61,223 nucleotides of DNA from Rhodospirillaceae bacterium (GCA_009693785.1 SHWP01000013.1:1-61223); one strand, 5' to 3'; numbered from the stretch's first letter, positions 17,718 to 26,381 are shown. Program-made: numbers and translations. Notes: a model not told the origin generated them from the sequence alone.

Positions 17718-17763
17718 TGCCAGCACGGTTGACTCATGACGCCGTTGCGCTGAAAACCTGTTT

Positions 17764-19002
17764 ATGACGTGGTTGGTTTTTCTCGGCCGGAATTTTCGTT
17801 TCCTCAGTTTCGGCTTTGGCATCAACGTTTTTATTTCTGTTGGGCAGACGTTCTACATCTCGCTGTTTAACGACAGCATCCAAGCCGCACTGGGCATCAA
17901 TCATGGGCAGATCGCGGCAATATACGGCGGCAGCCTGGTGCTGGGCGCGCTGCTCTCGTCTGTGGCTGGGCGTTTGTTTGACCGCTTCGATTTACGCCTG
18001 ATCTGCGCAATTCTGCTGGTTTTAGTGGCTGCCTCTGCCGCGACAATGGCGGCTGCGACTTCGGCGGTAGGCATATTCTTCTCCATGTTCGGTGTGCGGT
18101 TTTTCGGCGGCGGGTTATTGGGCCTGGGTGTTCAATCCAGCATGGCGCGGTATTTTGAGTCGGATCGCGGTAAGGCTTCGAGTATCGCCAATGCTGGGCA
18201 CACAGTCGGATTCGGCGTCTTCCCGCTGGTTGGCGCCCTGCTGGTCGAAGCGTTTGGATGGCGCGGGGCATGGTGGGCGGTGGCTGCGTTTTCGCTCGTG
18301 CTGATGATTCCATTGGTAAGCCTGCAACTCAAGGGTCATGGCGATCGTCATGCGCGTTACGTAAAACGATTATCAGAGCTTGCGGCCCTGCCTTCTGGCA
18401 GTGCCATGCGCCATTTTAGCGTCGGCGAAATGTTGCGTGATGGGCGCTTTTATATGCTGCTGCCCGGCATGCTGGCCGTGCCAGCGATCCTGTTCACCTT
18501 TCAATTTCATCAACTGGAGTTAGTGAGCGAGAAGGGATGGGATCTCAAAATCTTTGCAGCCGGGTACGTTTTATTTTCGATCTCGGCTTTTTTCGGCAAC
18601 CTGATCGCGGGTGAAATAACGGACCGCTACGGTTCGCGCAGATTAGTGTCATGGTATCTGCTGCCCATGATTCCCGCGCTGTTCGTGATCGCGCTGTTCA
18701 ATCACCCCGCCGCGATCCCGGTTTATATGATCGGCATGGGCTTGACGTTCGGATTTACCTTGGTTGTCAACATTACCCTGTGGGCCGAGTTATACGGCAG
18801 CACGCACATCGGCGCTATTCGCGGATTTACAATGGCCACCAACACGATCATCGCCGCAGGCGGCATGGCCTGTGTAGGGTTGTTGATCGACATGGGCGTT
18901 ACAATGTCCCGCCAAGCCCTCGCGTGTGGCGTGGCCACAGTTTTTTCAGCAGTACTGTTGGCGGTGGTCGCGCGATCGCTGCCGCCCAAGCGGCGCGGTT
19001 GA
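17764..19002 (+). CDS. MFS transporter, monocarboxylate/oxalate-like
   Basis: 412 residues with about twelve hydrophobic segments arranged as two six-helix halves around a loop near residue 195-215 (charged, G-D-R-H-A-R-Y). The loop between helices 2 and 3 carries G-R-L-F-D-R-F-D-L-R, the MFS signature. General form suggests the monocarboxylate/OFA branch, which imports organic acids with protons. Lying inside the hydrolase/SDR run, it is a good candidate importer for that pathway's substrate. The start is the ATG at 17764. Confidence 0.88.
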   Translation: MTWLVFLGRNFRFLSFGFGINVFISVGQTFYISLFNDSIQAALGINHGQIAAIYGGSLVLGALLSSVAGRLFDRFDLRLICAILLVLVAASAATMAAATSAVGIFFSMFGVRFFGGGLLGLGVQSSMARYFESDRGKASSIANAGHTVGFGVFPLVGALLVEAFGWRGAWWAVAAFSLVLMIPLVSLQLKGHGDRHARYVKRLSELAALPSGSAMRHFSVGEMLRDGRFYMLLPGMLAVPAILFTFQFHQLELVSEKGWDLKIFAAGYVLFSISAFFGNLIAGEITDRYGSRRLVSWYLLPMIPALFVIALFNHPAAIPVYMIGMGLTFGFTLVVNITLWAELYGSTHIGAIRGFTMATNTIIAAGGMACVGLLIDMGVTMSRQALACGVATVFSAVLLAVVARSLPPKRRG

Positions 19003-19184
19003 TCATTTTCTAGATTTACTCTTTGGCTTGTTTTTTGGCCGACGCCTTGGTGCGCTTATCACGTGAATCTCGGCTTTCGCTGTTGTCGCCGTGATCTCCG
19101 GTCCAACCCCGCCTTTCATCAAATACGCCGCTAGCGATTGTAAGCTTTATGGCCTTGGGCCTAGAGTGACGGCGGAGAGGTGCG

Positions 19185-19835
19185 ATGGGCAGGCTGGCTG
19201 GGAAAATCGCGGCAATATCGGGTGAAAACAGCGTAAGTCGCGCGGTAGCGGCGCTGTGCCAACAGGAGGGCGCCTCTGTCATGACTCTGGCCGGCGGCGA
19301 CGAAGCGGCATGGGACTCAGCCTTTGCAAATATCATTTCTAAGCATGGCCGTGTTGATCTGGTGGTCAATGCAGCACATCGCTGTATGAGAACGCCCATC
19401 GCGCAACAAAATGCCCAACAGTTTATGTCGGTGTTCGACGAAATTGGCGAAACCGCATGGCTTTGCCAAAAGTATGCCATCATGGCTATGCGTCGATCCG
19501 CCAGTGGCGTCGTGATCAATGTCTCCTCTGTGCTGGCACGGGTGGCCGCGCCCGGTTGTGCTGCCCTTTGCGCGGCTGATCGCGGTGTGCTGATGTCGAC
19601 CAAATCGGCCGCGCTCGAATGCGCCAAGGCCAAGGACAACATCATTGTTAGCGCAATCCTTGCTGGGCGTATCGAGGGCGATCCCGCGCACTGGCCTGAC
19701 GGTTCACTTCTTCCCAATGCACCCATCGTCACGCCTGAAGATGTGGCAAGCGGCGTGTTGTTCCTGGCCACTGATGGCGCCGCCTATATGACGGGCGTTG
19801 AATTGCCCGTCGATGGCGGCTTTCTGGCGAGTTGA
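19185..19835 (+). CDS. Short-chain dehydrogenase homologue lacking catalytic residues
   Basis: A 216-residue SDR-fold protein with a clear GGAGAGG ribosome site. The fold is recognisable: the V-V-I-N-V-S-S strand carries the conserved Ser, K-S-A-A-L-E follows, and the end V-E-L-P-V-D-G-G-F is canonical. However, the nucleotide-binding TGxxxGxG is replaced by S-G-E-N-S-V-S-R, N-N-A-G by V-N-A-A-H, and the catalytic Y-x-x-x-K by L-C-A-A-D, removing both Tyr and Lys. At 216 residues it is also shorter than the usual 245-275. It is probably not an active dehydrogenase; a partner role for the intact SDR seven bases downstream is possible. Confidence 0.8.
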   Translation: MGRLAGKIAAISGENSVSRAVAALCQQEGASVMTLAGGDEAAWDSAFANIISKHGRVDLVVNAAHRCMRTPIAQQNAQQFMSVFDEIGETAWLCQKYAIMAMRRSASGVVINVSSVLARVAAPGCAALCAADRGVLMSTKSAALECAKAKDNIIVSAILAGRIEGDPAHWPDGSLLPNAPIVTPEDVASGVLFLATDGAAYMTGVELPVDGGFLAS

Positions 19836-19842
19836 ACGGACC

Positions 19843-20670
19843 ATGCGGCAGCTCAGCGATAAAATCGCGTTGGTGACTGGTGGCACATCGGGCTTGGGCC
19901 GTGCGACGGTGATCGCCTTGGCCGAGGCGGGTGCACGCGTTGTGTTCACCGGGCGCAATATCGCTGGTGCTGAGGAAACCTTAAAACGCCTGGCTGCTAA
20001 AAATCTGTCGTCACGATTTATCCAACAAGATGTCACGCAAGAGGCCGATTGGTCGCGGGTGATGGCCGATGTGCTCGCCGCCGAAGGGAGGCTTGATCTG
20101 TTGGTCAATAACTCTGGCGTGTCACGCTTAAAGCCGGTGGAAGCATTGACGCTTGAGGATTTGCGTTTTCTCACATCCGTCAATGTGCTTGGTATGTTCC
20201 TTGGCATCAAACATGCCTTCATGGCCATGGAACGCAATGCGGGCAAGCGTGGCTCCATCGTCAACATCTCGGCGCTCAATGCCTTGCGCGGTTCACCCAA
20301 CAGCACGGCCTATGCCATCGCCAAGGGCGGCACAACAAACTTGGCGCGTGCAGCCGCGCTCGAAGGCCGCCAAGATGGCCGGGCCATTCGTGTTAATGCG
20401 ATTCATCCTGGCGTACTGTTCGAGGAGGGCGATAAACCATCACCCGGTGCCATCGCCTTGTATGGCGAGGAGGGCGCGAAGGCCTTCGTTCGCAGCAATA
20501 TCGAGACCACGCCCATGGGGCGCCTCGGCCATCCGCGCGATATTGGTGCGGCGGTCGTTTTTCTTGCCAGCGATGAATCAGTGCAAGTCACGGGAACAGA
20601 GATCACGGTCGATGGCGGGCGCAGTGCGGGCGAGTTCGCTACGCATCACGGCGTGCGTTCGCAGAAATAG
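19843..20670 (+). CDS. Short-chain dehydrogenase/reductase (SDR), intact
   Basis: 275 residues from the ATG at 19843; longer in-frame options overlap the previous gene. Classical SDR features are all present: V-T-G-G-T-S-G-L-G for NAD(P) binding, N-N-S-G near residue 88, I-V-N-I-S-A-L-N with the catalytic Ser, Y-A-I-A-K with catalytic Tyr and Lys, and the closing T-V-D-G-G. Such enzymes interconvert hydroxyl and keto groups. Substrate unknown. It starts seven bases after the degenerate SDR, which suggests co-translation and possibly a heteromeric complex. The VOC gene follows 26 bases later. Confidence 0.92.
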   Translation: MRQLSDKIALVTGGTSGLGRATVIALAEAGARVVFTGRNIAGAEETLKRLAAKNLSSRFIQQDVTQEADWSRVMADVLAAEGRLDLLVNNSGVSRLKPVEALTLEDLRFLTSVNVLGMFLGIKHAFMAMERNAGKRGSIVNISALNALRGSPNSTAYAIAKGGTTNLARAAALEGRQDGRAIRVNAIHPGVLFEEGDKPSPGAIALYGEEGAKAFVRSNIETTPMGRLGHPRDIGAAVVFLASDESVQVTGTEITVDGGRSAGEFATHHGVRSQK

Positions 20671-20696
20671 ATATTCAATAGGAAAAGGTAAAAGCG

Positions 20697-21260
20697 ATGA
20701 AAACAAAACTCTTAGCTATGGTCGCGGTGCTGGCGCTATGCGGAGGTGCGCAAGCCCAAGAAGCGAAGGTGCAAAGCGTGCTCCTGCGTTCGGTCACCGT
20801 GACCTGTAAGCTGGAGGAGTCGATTGCTTTTTACCGCGATATCCTAGGCCAAGAGGTGATGGAGGATAATGTTCAAAGCCCTGACGGGGCGATGAGATTC
20901 CTCGACGTGGGCCCCATGTCAAAAGTGCGTTTCGTGATCATGCGGGGCTCGGGGGTCTATCCCGGTGGTGAGATCATCGGCGGGCGGATCGCCTTCATGG
21001 GTATCGAAGATCCCAAAGCGCCAGCTTGCAAGGACGCAGCCAATGTAAAAAATCAACGCGGCGTTCAGGGCAGCGAGATTCATCCGCATCGCGTGGCCAA
21101 TATCGATGAAATCGCCAAACGCGCCAAAGCCAAGGGCGTGGAGATATTGTTTGGCCCTAAGGTTTCGGGCTCGCGCCTATCGCGCAACATGATGATGTTC
21201 GACCCCAACGGTCGTATCGTCGAGGTGTTCGAGGTCAACATCACTAAAACACCTGAATAA
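20697..21260 (+). CDS. Exported VOC/glyoxalase-fold protein
   Basis: 187 residues. A signal peptide (MKTKLLAMVAVLALCGGAQAQ) is followed by a single vicinal-oxygen-chelate domain with V-T-V-T-C-K-L-E-E-S-I-A-F-Y-R-D-I-L-G at its start and M-F-D-P-N-G-R-I-V-E-V-F-E near the end, the segments that usually supply metal ligands. The fold occurs in glyoxalases, ring-cleavage dioxygenases and antibiotic-binding proteins. A periplasmic location is unusual for enzymatic VOC proteins. It ends the main body of the plus-strand run; a 44-residue peptide gene and a terminator follow. Confidence 0.82.
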   Translation: MKTKLLAMVAVLALCGGAQAQEAKVQSVLLRSVTVTCKLEESIAFYRDILGQEVMEDNVQSPDGAMRFLDVGPMSKVRFVIMRGSGVYPGGEIIGGRIAFMGIEDPKAPACKDAANVKNQRGVQGSEIHPHRVANIDEIAKRAKAKGVEILFGPKVSGSRLSRNMMMFDPNGRIVEVFEVNITKTPE

Positions 21261-21430
21261 AACGAATCGAGTCGCTCGAGTCGTTTGCAGCCAGCATCTC
21301 GGGGTTGCGCGAGTCGAGTTCTAAGCCTTTGATTCACTTACGACTCTGGCGTTAAGGAAGGATTCAGCCTTCGCGCCCAATGCTTTTCGCGCCCGACGGT
21401 TAACCCCAAACCAAACCGGGAGCGAAGAAA

Positions 21431-21565
21431 ATGAGTGAAGTGTTCAGAAAGAGCCTGTTGATCGCGGCAAGCGCAATTTTTGCCGCGTTGATTGTTGCCG
21501 CCCACGGTAACGCGCACCAGCCTAGCGGTATCACATTCAGTTTCGCGAGCATGCCACACGCCTGA
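21431..21565 (+). CDS. Small exported or membrane peptide (44 aa)
   Basis: A 44-codon frame starting MSEVFRKSLLIAASAIFAAL, with GGGAG eight bases before the ATG. It has a positively charged N-terminus, a hydrophobic stretch of about 17 residues and a possible A-H-G-N-A cleavage site, leaving a mature tail of roughly 17 residues rich in His, Pro and Ser. A strong intrinsic terminator begins 32 bases after the stop. Well-placed ribosome site, leader-like composition and terminator together support a real gene. Function unknown; secreted small peptides include signalling, toxin and metal-binding types, and nothing here decides between them. Confidence 0.55.
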   Translation: MSEVFRKSLLIAASAIFAALIVAAHGNAHQPSGITFSFASMPHA

Positions 21566-21596
21566 TCTCCCCCTCCCATCAGCGTGTGTGACGAAG

Positions 21597-21638
21597 AACC
21601 CCGCCAAGGCCTCCCCCTCCGGCGGGGTTCATCTTTTT
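21597..21638 (+). terminator. Intrinsic terminator after the small peptide gene
   Basis: AACCCCGCC and GGCGGGGTT form a nine-base perfect stem around a 15-base loop, followed by CATCTTTTT. It closes the plus-strand run that starts at 15.9 kb. Confidence 0.85.
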
Positions 21639-21745
21639 AGCGCGTCGTGCCGAAAAGTGAGCTTCCGGTTTTCGGCAAAAGACGATGCGCCAACAAAAAT
21701 ATAGAGCGCGGCACTCGATTCCGAATTTACACGACTCGCTCTAGA

Positions 21746-22648
21746 TCAACCTGCGGCCTTCTTGCGCGTATCTAAGATGCGTTCGAAGAAGCTCGGGCCT
21801 TCGTCAAATTCTGGCGACTTTTCGAACAGCGGTGAATGCGCCCGCGCCCGCGCCAAGTAATCGGCATCAAGTCCTTCGAAGCCCGTCATCTTCACGGCAT
21901 CGAAATGCCAAATATCGTGGCCGGGGAGGGGCGCGCCTTTGTCGTCAACCATCTCCAGCCAGCGTTCCCACACGCGGATGTTCCAGCCCGTGCTGGCGCC
22001 CCAGGGCGTGACCACTTTGGGGTCGAATACTTCCGAGGCGCGGGCCACCAGCGTGGCGCATTCTTTGCTTGGCTGCGGCAAGATCGGTGGAAAGTTAGAT
22101 GCGCCGCGAAGGCGGATCGTATCGCCATCGAGCGTCCACGTTGGGTTGGGCTCTTCATCCTTATAAACATCGGGAAAAGCTTTTTTCATGCTGCCGTAGT
22201 AGTCGCCTTTGAGGGTTTTGTATTCGCCTTCTTTGTGACGAATAAAACTTACGCCCACTTTCACCGTCTTACCATTCAGCGGGTTTTTGAATTCGTCGAT
22301 GAATTTTCCTGTATCTAAATCCTGAAAGAACGACATGGTGGATGAATACCTCACCCAGGTGGTTTCGTCCTTGCGCGTCCACCAGGCGCTTTCGCTGCCG
22401 CGAAATCCGATCAGTGGCGTGACGGCATTGGGCTGCACGCCATAAACGATACCGCGTGTTTTCCACACCACCGGGTCTTTGCCCGATGTGCCATACATGC
22501 GCACTAAAGTTTCGGTGATCGTCTTGGGGTCTTTGGGCAGTTCCTTTGGCGTTGCGGCCGTCGCGGGAAAGCTGCCCATCATGCCTAGGCCTAAGCCAGC
22601 GCCCGCGAAGCCAAGCTCGCGCCGTGAGATCGTGTCATTCATATCCAT
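21746..22648 (-). CDS. Tat-exported DUF1838-type protein, copy 1
   Basis: 300 residues from the ATG at 22648, where GGGGAGG provides a ribosome site. The leader I-S-R-R-E-L-G-F followed by a Gly-rich hydrophobic stretch is Tat-like. The mature protein matches the general DUF1838 pattern: a strand with K-T-R-G-I-V-Y-G-V, then G-F-R-G-S, then a D-x-x-T-G-K-F-I-D-E-F-x-N-P-L-N-G-K segment, and a C-terminal W-H-F-D-A-V-K-M-x-G-F. DUF1838 function is not established to my knowledge. It ends a three-gene minus-strand operon with the two tandem unknown paralogues. A second DUF1838 protein lies at 38.1-39.0 kb. Confidence 0.62.
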   Translation of the reverse strand: MDMNDTISRRELGFAGAGLGLGMMGSFPATAATPKELPKDPKTITETLVRMYGTSGKDPVVWKTRGIVYGVQPNAVTPLIGFRGSESAWWTRKDETTWVRYSSTMSFFQDLDTGKFIDEFKNPLNGKTVKVGVSFIRHKEGEYKTLKGDYYGSMKKAFPDVYKDEEPNPTWTLDGDTIRLRGASNFPPILPQPSKECATLVARASEVFDPKVVTPWGASTGWNIRVWERWLEMVDDKGAPLPGHDIWHFDAVKMTGFEGLDADYLARARAHSPLFEKSPEFDEGPSFFERILDTRKKAAG

Positions 22649-22689
22649 GGTATCCTCCCCAAAAATTATCGGGCGTCGCACTTCTATCG

Positions 22690-23382
22690 TTAGCGGGCAT
22701 CACCCGACAACTCGACCAAATCATACGTCTGTTTCAGCAAATCCCAGCGTAGTCGTATCGGGATGCAGTCCTCGGGTGTGGCCCATATGTCGATGGGCGG
22801 GTATTGATCGAACACCATTTGGAAGTGCTCGCCCTTGAACTTGCCCGCCGGTACCTCGATGTCTTCACGGCCGATGTACTTGCGCTTGATATACGCGGCC
22901 GAGGGCATCAGATAAGGTCCCGAACCGCCATTGGGCAGATGTGACGATGAGAAGATTGGCCCTCCGCGATCAGACATCGCGCCAGGCGTGTGGGTTTTGA
23001 ACGCATTAAGGCCCCACGCATCGCCATGTACCGGATGTGTGCCAAAGCTCGCCACGCGTTGCTCCATCTCAAAACGTTGATCAATGCGGCCTTCCTTGGC
23101 GGTATAGCCTTGGCACTCTGCTAAATTGTCGGTGAAGCGGAACCACGAACTGCCCATGAATTTTTCCTCGACGCTGAGGCGCACGAAGGAATCAAGCGGG
23201 CGCCAATCTTTGTCGACCGTCATCACCACATCGCGCAACAGACGGTCATCGTCCATCTCGCAGGTGGCGCGCATGGTGCGCGTGCCGTCGGGTTGGATGG
23301 TCACGTAAAACATTTCGCGGCCCATCTCGCCCTTGCCATCGGTGAGGTAAAGCACCTTGCCGCGGTATGATCGGTGTTTCAT
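22690..23382 (-). CDS. Unknown protein, tandem paralogue A (230 aa)
   Basis: I do not recognise the family. The 230-residue protein has no leader or membrane segment and is rich in beta-strand patterns. It shares most of its length with the neighbouring 228-residue protein: both start MKHRSYRGKV and end E-L-S-G-D-A-R. A middle segment T-H-P-V-H-x-D-A-W-G-L and a late I-G-R-E-x-I-x-V-x-A-G-x-F-x-x-E-H-F-Q are shared. The C-terminal third recalls the beta-barrel of DUF3108/LolA-like proteins, which often bind lipidic ligands, but this is a loose resemblance. AGGGA precedes the start by eight bases. Middle gene of the operon with DUF1838 copy 1. Confidence 0.75.
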   Translation of the reverse strand: MKHRSYRGKVLYLTDGKGEMGREMFYVTIQPDGTRTMRATCEMDDDRLLRDVVMTVDKDWRPLDSFVRLSVEEKFMGSSWFRFTDNLAECQGYTAKEGRIDQRFEMEQRVASFGTHPVHGDAWGLNAFKTHTPGAMSDRGGPIFSSSHLPNGGSGPYLMPSAAYIKRKYIGREDIEVPAGKFKGEHFQMVFDQYPPIDIWATPEDCIPIRLRWDLLKQTYDLVELSGDAR

Positions 23383-23400
23383 TGCTGGTATCCCTTCATG

Positions 23401-24087
23401 TCACCGGGCATCGCCCGATAATTCAGTCAATTCATACGTCTGCTTGCGGTAAGACCATTGCACCCGCACTGGAATGTAGTCTTCGCCCGTGACCCACAAC
23501 TCGGAGGGAGGTTTGTCGGGAAACATATCCTGAAAGTGCTCAACCTCGAATGTGCCTGCCGCAACGCGAATGGTTTCGCGGCCAATGTAGCGGCGTTGCT
23601 TGCGGCCCGTCGATGGCACCAGCAATGGGCCCGAACCGCCGTCTGCTTGAGTGGAAGTTGAGAATCGCAAGCTCGGCGCTTGGGGCCCGGCGTTGTTGCG
23701 GTTGACTTGTGCCAGTCCCCAGGCGTCGGCATGCACCGGGTGGGTGCCTAATTCGCGCACGCGTTCGTCGATGTCGAAGACCTGATGCACGCGGCCTTCC
23801 TTGGCGGTGATGGCCTCGCACTCGGCCATGGATTTGGTAAACCGAAACCATGATGACCCTGCCGTCGTTTCATTGCTTGTCAGGCGCACGAAGGCATCAA
23901 GCGGGTACCATTCTTTATCCACCGTGGCGACCACATCGCGCAGCAGGCGGTCATCGTCTAACTCACAGGTCGCGCGCATCGTACGTGTGCCATCGGGCTG
24001 AATTGTCACATAAAACATCTCGCGACCCAATTCGCCCACGCCATCGGTGATATAGCTCACTTTGCCGCGATAACTGCGATGCTTCAT
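23401..24087 (-). CDS. Unknown protein, tandem paralogue B (228 aa)
   Basis: First gene of the three-gene minus-strand operon, 18 bases from paralogue A and about half identical to it by eye. No leader, membrane segment or catalytic motif is obvious. Conserved between both copies: the N-terminal strand pair with D-G-x-G-E-x-G-R-E-M-F-Y-V-T-I-Q-P-D-G-T, the D-D-D-R-L-L-R-D-V-V segment, and S-S-W-F-R-F-T. The persistence of two similar copies side by side suggests a heterodimer or two related ligands. AGGAG lies about 13 bases upstream of the ATG. It is divergent from the SUMF1-type gene. Confidence 0.75.
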   Translation of the reverse strand: MKHRSYRGKVSYITDGVGELGREMFYVTIQPDGTRTMRATCELDDDRLLRDVVATVDKEWYPLDAFVRLTSNETTAGSSWFRFTKSMAECEAITAKEGRVHQVFDIDERVRELGTHPVHADAWGLAQVNRNNAGPQAPSLRFSTSTQADGGSGPLLVPSTGRKQRRYIGRETIRVAAGTFEVEHFQDMFPDKPPSELWVTGEDYIPVRVQWSYRKQTYELTELSGDAR

Positions 24088-24140
24088 GGTTGGCTTTGCT
24101 CTCCTGCGCGCTATGCTAGGCGAGGATAGGGGAGGACACC

Positions 24141-25070
24141 ATGCTGAGAATGATCATCGGCCTCATGTTGTTCGTGCCGATGGCCGCAAAGGCCGAAGGC
24201 CAAGGCCCCGCGTCCTTCAAAGATTGTGCCGATTGCCCCGAGATGGTTGCGATTCCGTTGGGCAGTTCCACTATGGGTGAGCCTGAAAGCGAAAGTCAAA
24301 ACCGCAAGTTCGGTTGGGGCGGCCCGGAGATCAAGGTGACCATCGCCAAGCCTTACGCGTTGGCGAAGACCGAAACTACGTGGGCCCAATTCGCGGCGTT
24401 TATGAGCGAGTCGGGCTACAGACAAGAAGGCCAATGCCGCTCGATTTGGGAAAAACGCATCCCCGACCCCAGCAAAGTAAGTTGGCAAGACCCGCAATGG
24501 CCCGACGGCACTAAACAAAAAGATGATGAGCCGGTGGTCTGTGTGTCGTGGGAAGATGCTTACGCCTACGCCGCTTGGGTGACCAAGAAATCCGATGGCA
24601 AGCATTTTTATACATTGCCCACCGAAGCGCAGTTCGAATACGCCGCCCGAGCAGGTACCACAGGTCAACGCCCTTGGCCCGGAGCGGTAGAAGAGTCATG
24701 CAAATACGCAAATGTTGGTGACAAAAACTACCTGCGCATCATACCCGAGTACGGCGCAATTAACTGCGACGATGGTTATGCCTTCACCTCGTCGGTCACG
24801 CATTTTCCAGCCAATGCCTTTGGGCTGCATGATATGCTGGGTAACGTGTGGGAATGGGCACGCGATTGCCGCGCCGAAGATTTAACCGCCAACCCACGTA
24901 ATGGTACGGCGCTTGAAACCGTTCCGGCTGACTGCAAGCGGCGCGTGTTACGTAGCTCTGGGTTTTCCTCAGCGGAATGGTACACCCGCACCACCACACG
25001 CGGTGGTGATCCGGTACCCGGAACAAGATTGGTGGTGTTGGGCTTTCGCGTGGCGGCGAGCGTGGAGTAG
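24141..25070 (+). CDS. Exported SUMF1/FGE-sulfatase-domain protein
   Basis: 309 residues with a signal peptide (MLRMIIGLMLFVPMAAKA) and one formylglycine-generating-enzyme-type domain: M-V-A-I-P-L-G near residue 40, T-E-T-T-W-A-Q-F, P-T-E-A-Q-F-E-Y-A-A-R-A-G, and G-L-H-D-M-L-G-N-V-W-E-W-A-R-D. The C-terminal region that in true formylglycine-generating enzymes carries an active-site Cys pair has none here, and there is no sulfatase nearby, so it is probably one of the many SUMF1 relatives of other function (binding, or non-heme oxidation as in EgtB-like proteins). GGGGAGG lies five bases before the ATG. Convergent with the MFS gene that follows. Confidence 0.85.
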   Translation: MLRMIIGLMLFVPMAAKAEGQGPASFKDCADCPEMVAIPLGSSTMGEPESESQNRKFGWGGPEIKVTIAKPYALAKTETTWAQFAAFMSESGYRQEGQCRSIWEKRIPDPSKVSWQDPQWPDGTKQKDDEPVVCVSWEDAYAYAAWVTKKSDGKHFYTLPTEAQFEYAARAGTTGQRPWPGAVEESCKYANVGDKNYLRIIPEYGAINCDDGYAFTSSVTHFPANAFGLHDMLGNVWEWARDCRAEDLTANPRNGTALETVPADCKRRVLRSSGFSSAEWYTRTTTRGGDPVPGTRLVVLGFRVAASVE

Positions 25071-25073
25071 GGC

Positions 25074-26381
25074 TTAGCCTGCCATCTCTCCGGCATTGGC
25101 TTGGCGCGCGTTGGCGAAGTCCGTGGGCAGGTGCTTGCCGCCCAAATAAAAATGGATCGCACCCCACACGCCGAAGAAGGGCACCACCAGCATGAGCGCA
25201 TAGCGCAGCGATTCTTCGCCCGCGAATGGCCGCACCAGGTCGCTGGCGATGCCCACCATCTGCGGGCCGATACCAACGCCGATCAAGCCCGCCACGAACA
25301 ATGAAATAGCTGGGAACGAAGCACGCATGCGCACGCTGGCCAAGTTTTGCAGGATCGTTGAATAGATCGGCAAGTGAACCGGGCACAGCACTAGCGGAAA
25401 GCTGATCATTGCCACGGCGATCCGCCAGTCGTTGGCCGCGAAAGTCAGCGCGCCGAGCAGTGAGCCGGTGCCAGTAGAAATCGCTGGAACCCACCCCATC
25501 CAGCGTTCATCTTTTAGCGCCAATTTTCCGGCTAAGGCGCCGCCCATGATGGTTCCAACCAAGCCGCCCAAACCCACGGCGGGCGCCAGCCAACTGCCGA
25601 TCTCGCCCGTGCTCATGCCGAATGAGCGAGACAGAAACGAGGGCACCCATGTTTGAATGCAGGTGTAGACCAGGCCGGTGAATGTCGTTCCGAGGCAGCA
25701 GTGCCGGAACGACGGGATCGCAAACAACGTTTTGAACACCGTCCAGAATGGTGGTGGCTTGCCTGGATCGGTGATGGCCTCAATCCCGCCGCGCGGTGTG
25801 TCCTTCACCGTCAACAACACCACGATTGATAATATCACGCCTGGCAATCCCAAGGCGACAAAAGCCACACGCCAGCCAAAATACTCCGTGATCCACCCGC
25901 CACCCAAAAACGCGATCAACAGGCCGAAGGGAATACCGGCTGCGAAAATGCCAAACGCGCCGGCACGTTTTTTCGGCGGATAAAGGTCCGACAGCATGGA
26001 ATAGGCTGCGGGCGTCAGCCCTGCCTCGCCGATACCCACACCAAAGCGGGCGAAGGCCATGGTCGCGAAATTCGTGGCCGAGCCCGAAAGCGCTGTCATG
26101 CAACTCCACAATCCAATGCAAGCGGCCAGCATTTTGCGGCGGTTGAGCGTATCCATGATGCGCCCCAAGGGGATTCCGACGGTGGAATAGAAAATTCCAA
26201 AAGCCAACCCGGTGATGAAACCCAACTGCGTGTCGGAAAGGTCGAGGTCTTTTTTGATCTGCGGTAGCAAAATCGCAGGCAGCTGCCGGTCGATGTAATT
26301 GACGACCAAGCACAGCATCATCAGCCCCAGCAAGTAGCGCCGGTAGGCAGGGGTGACTTGAGGGGTGGCCGATAATGTCAT
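25074..26381 (-). CDS. MFS transporter, spinster/hexuronate-like
   Basis: 435 residues, twelve predicted helices. The N-terminal half has V-N-Y-I-D-R-Q-L-P-A-I-L, the signature of the spinster/anion:cation symporter branch, and G-R-I-M-D-T-L-N-R-R-K at the helix 2-3 loop. Members import organic anions or sphingoid-like lipids with H+. It probably forms an operon with the nitrilase homologue 57 bases upstream on the same strand, so the pair may bring in and process an amide or nitrile. That link is inference from spacing. Confidence 0.88.
   Translation of the reverse strand: MTLSATPQVTPAYRRYLLGLMMLCLVVNYIDRQLPAILLPQIKKDLDLSDTQLGFITGLAFGIFYSTVGIPLGRIMDTLNRRKMLAACIGLWSCMTALSGSATNFATMAFARFGVGIGEAGLTPAAYSMLSDLYPPKKRAGAFGIFAAGIPFGLLIAFLGGGWITEYFGWRVAFVALGLPGVILSIVVLLTVKDTPRGGIEAITDPGKPPPFWTVFKTLFAIPSFRHCCLGTTFTGLVYTCIQTWVPSFLSRSFGMSTGEIGSWLAPAVGLGGLVGTIMGGALAGKLALKDERWMGWVPAISTGTGSLLGALTFAANDWRIAVAMISFPLVLCPVHLPIYSTILQNLASVRMRASFPAISLFVAGLIGVGIGPQMVGIASDLVRPFAGEESLRYALMLVVPFFGVWGAIHFYLGGKHLPTDFANARQANAGEMAG

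Noticed and set aside
19016..19771. 251-residue minus-strand frame opposite the first SDR
   Set aside because: Antisense to a recognisable SDR, rich in Ser/Arg/Ala as expected from reversed codons, no ribosome site.
24141..25070. Sulfatase-activating enzyme
   Set aside because: No active-site Cys pair and no sulfatase gene in the window.
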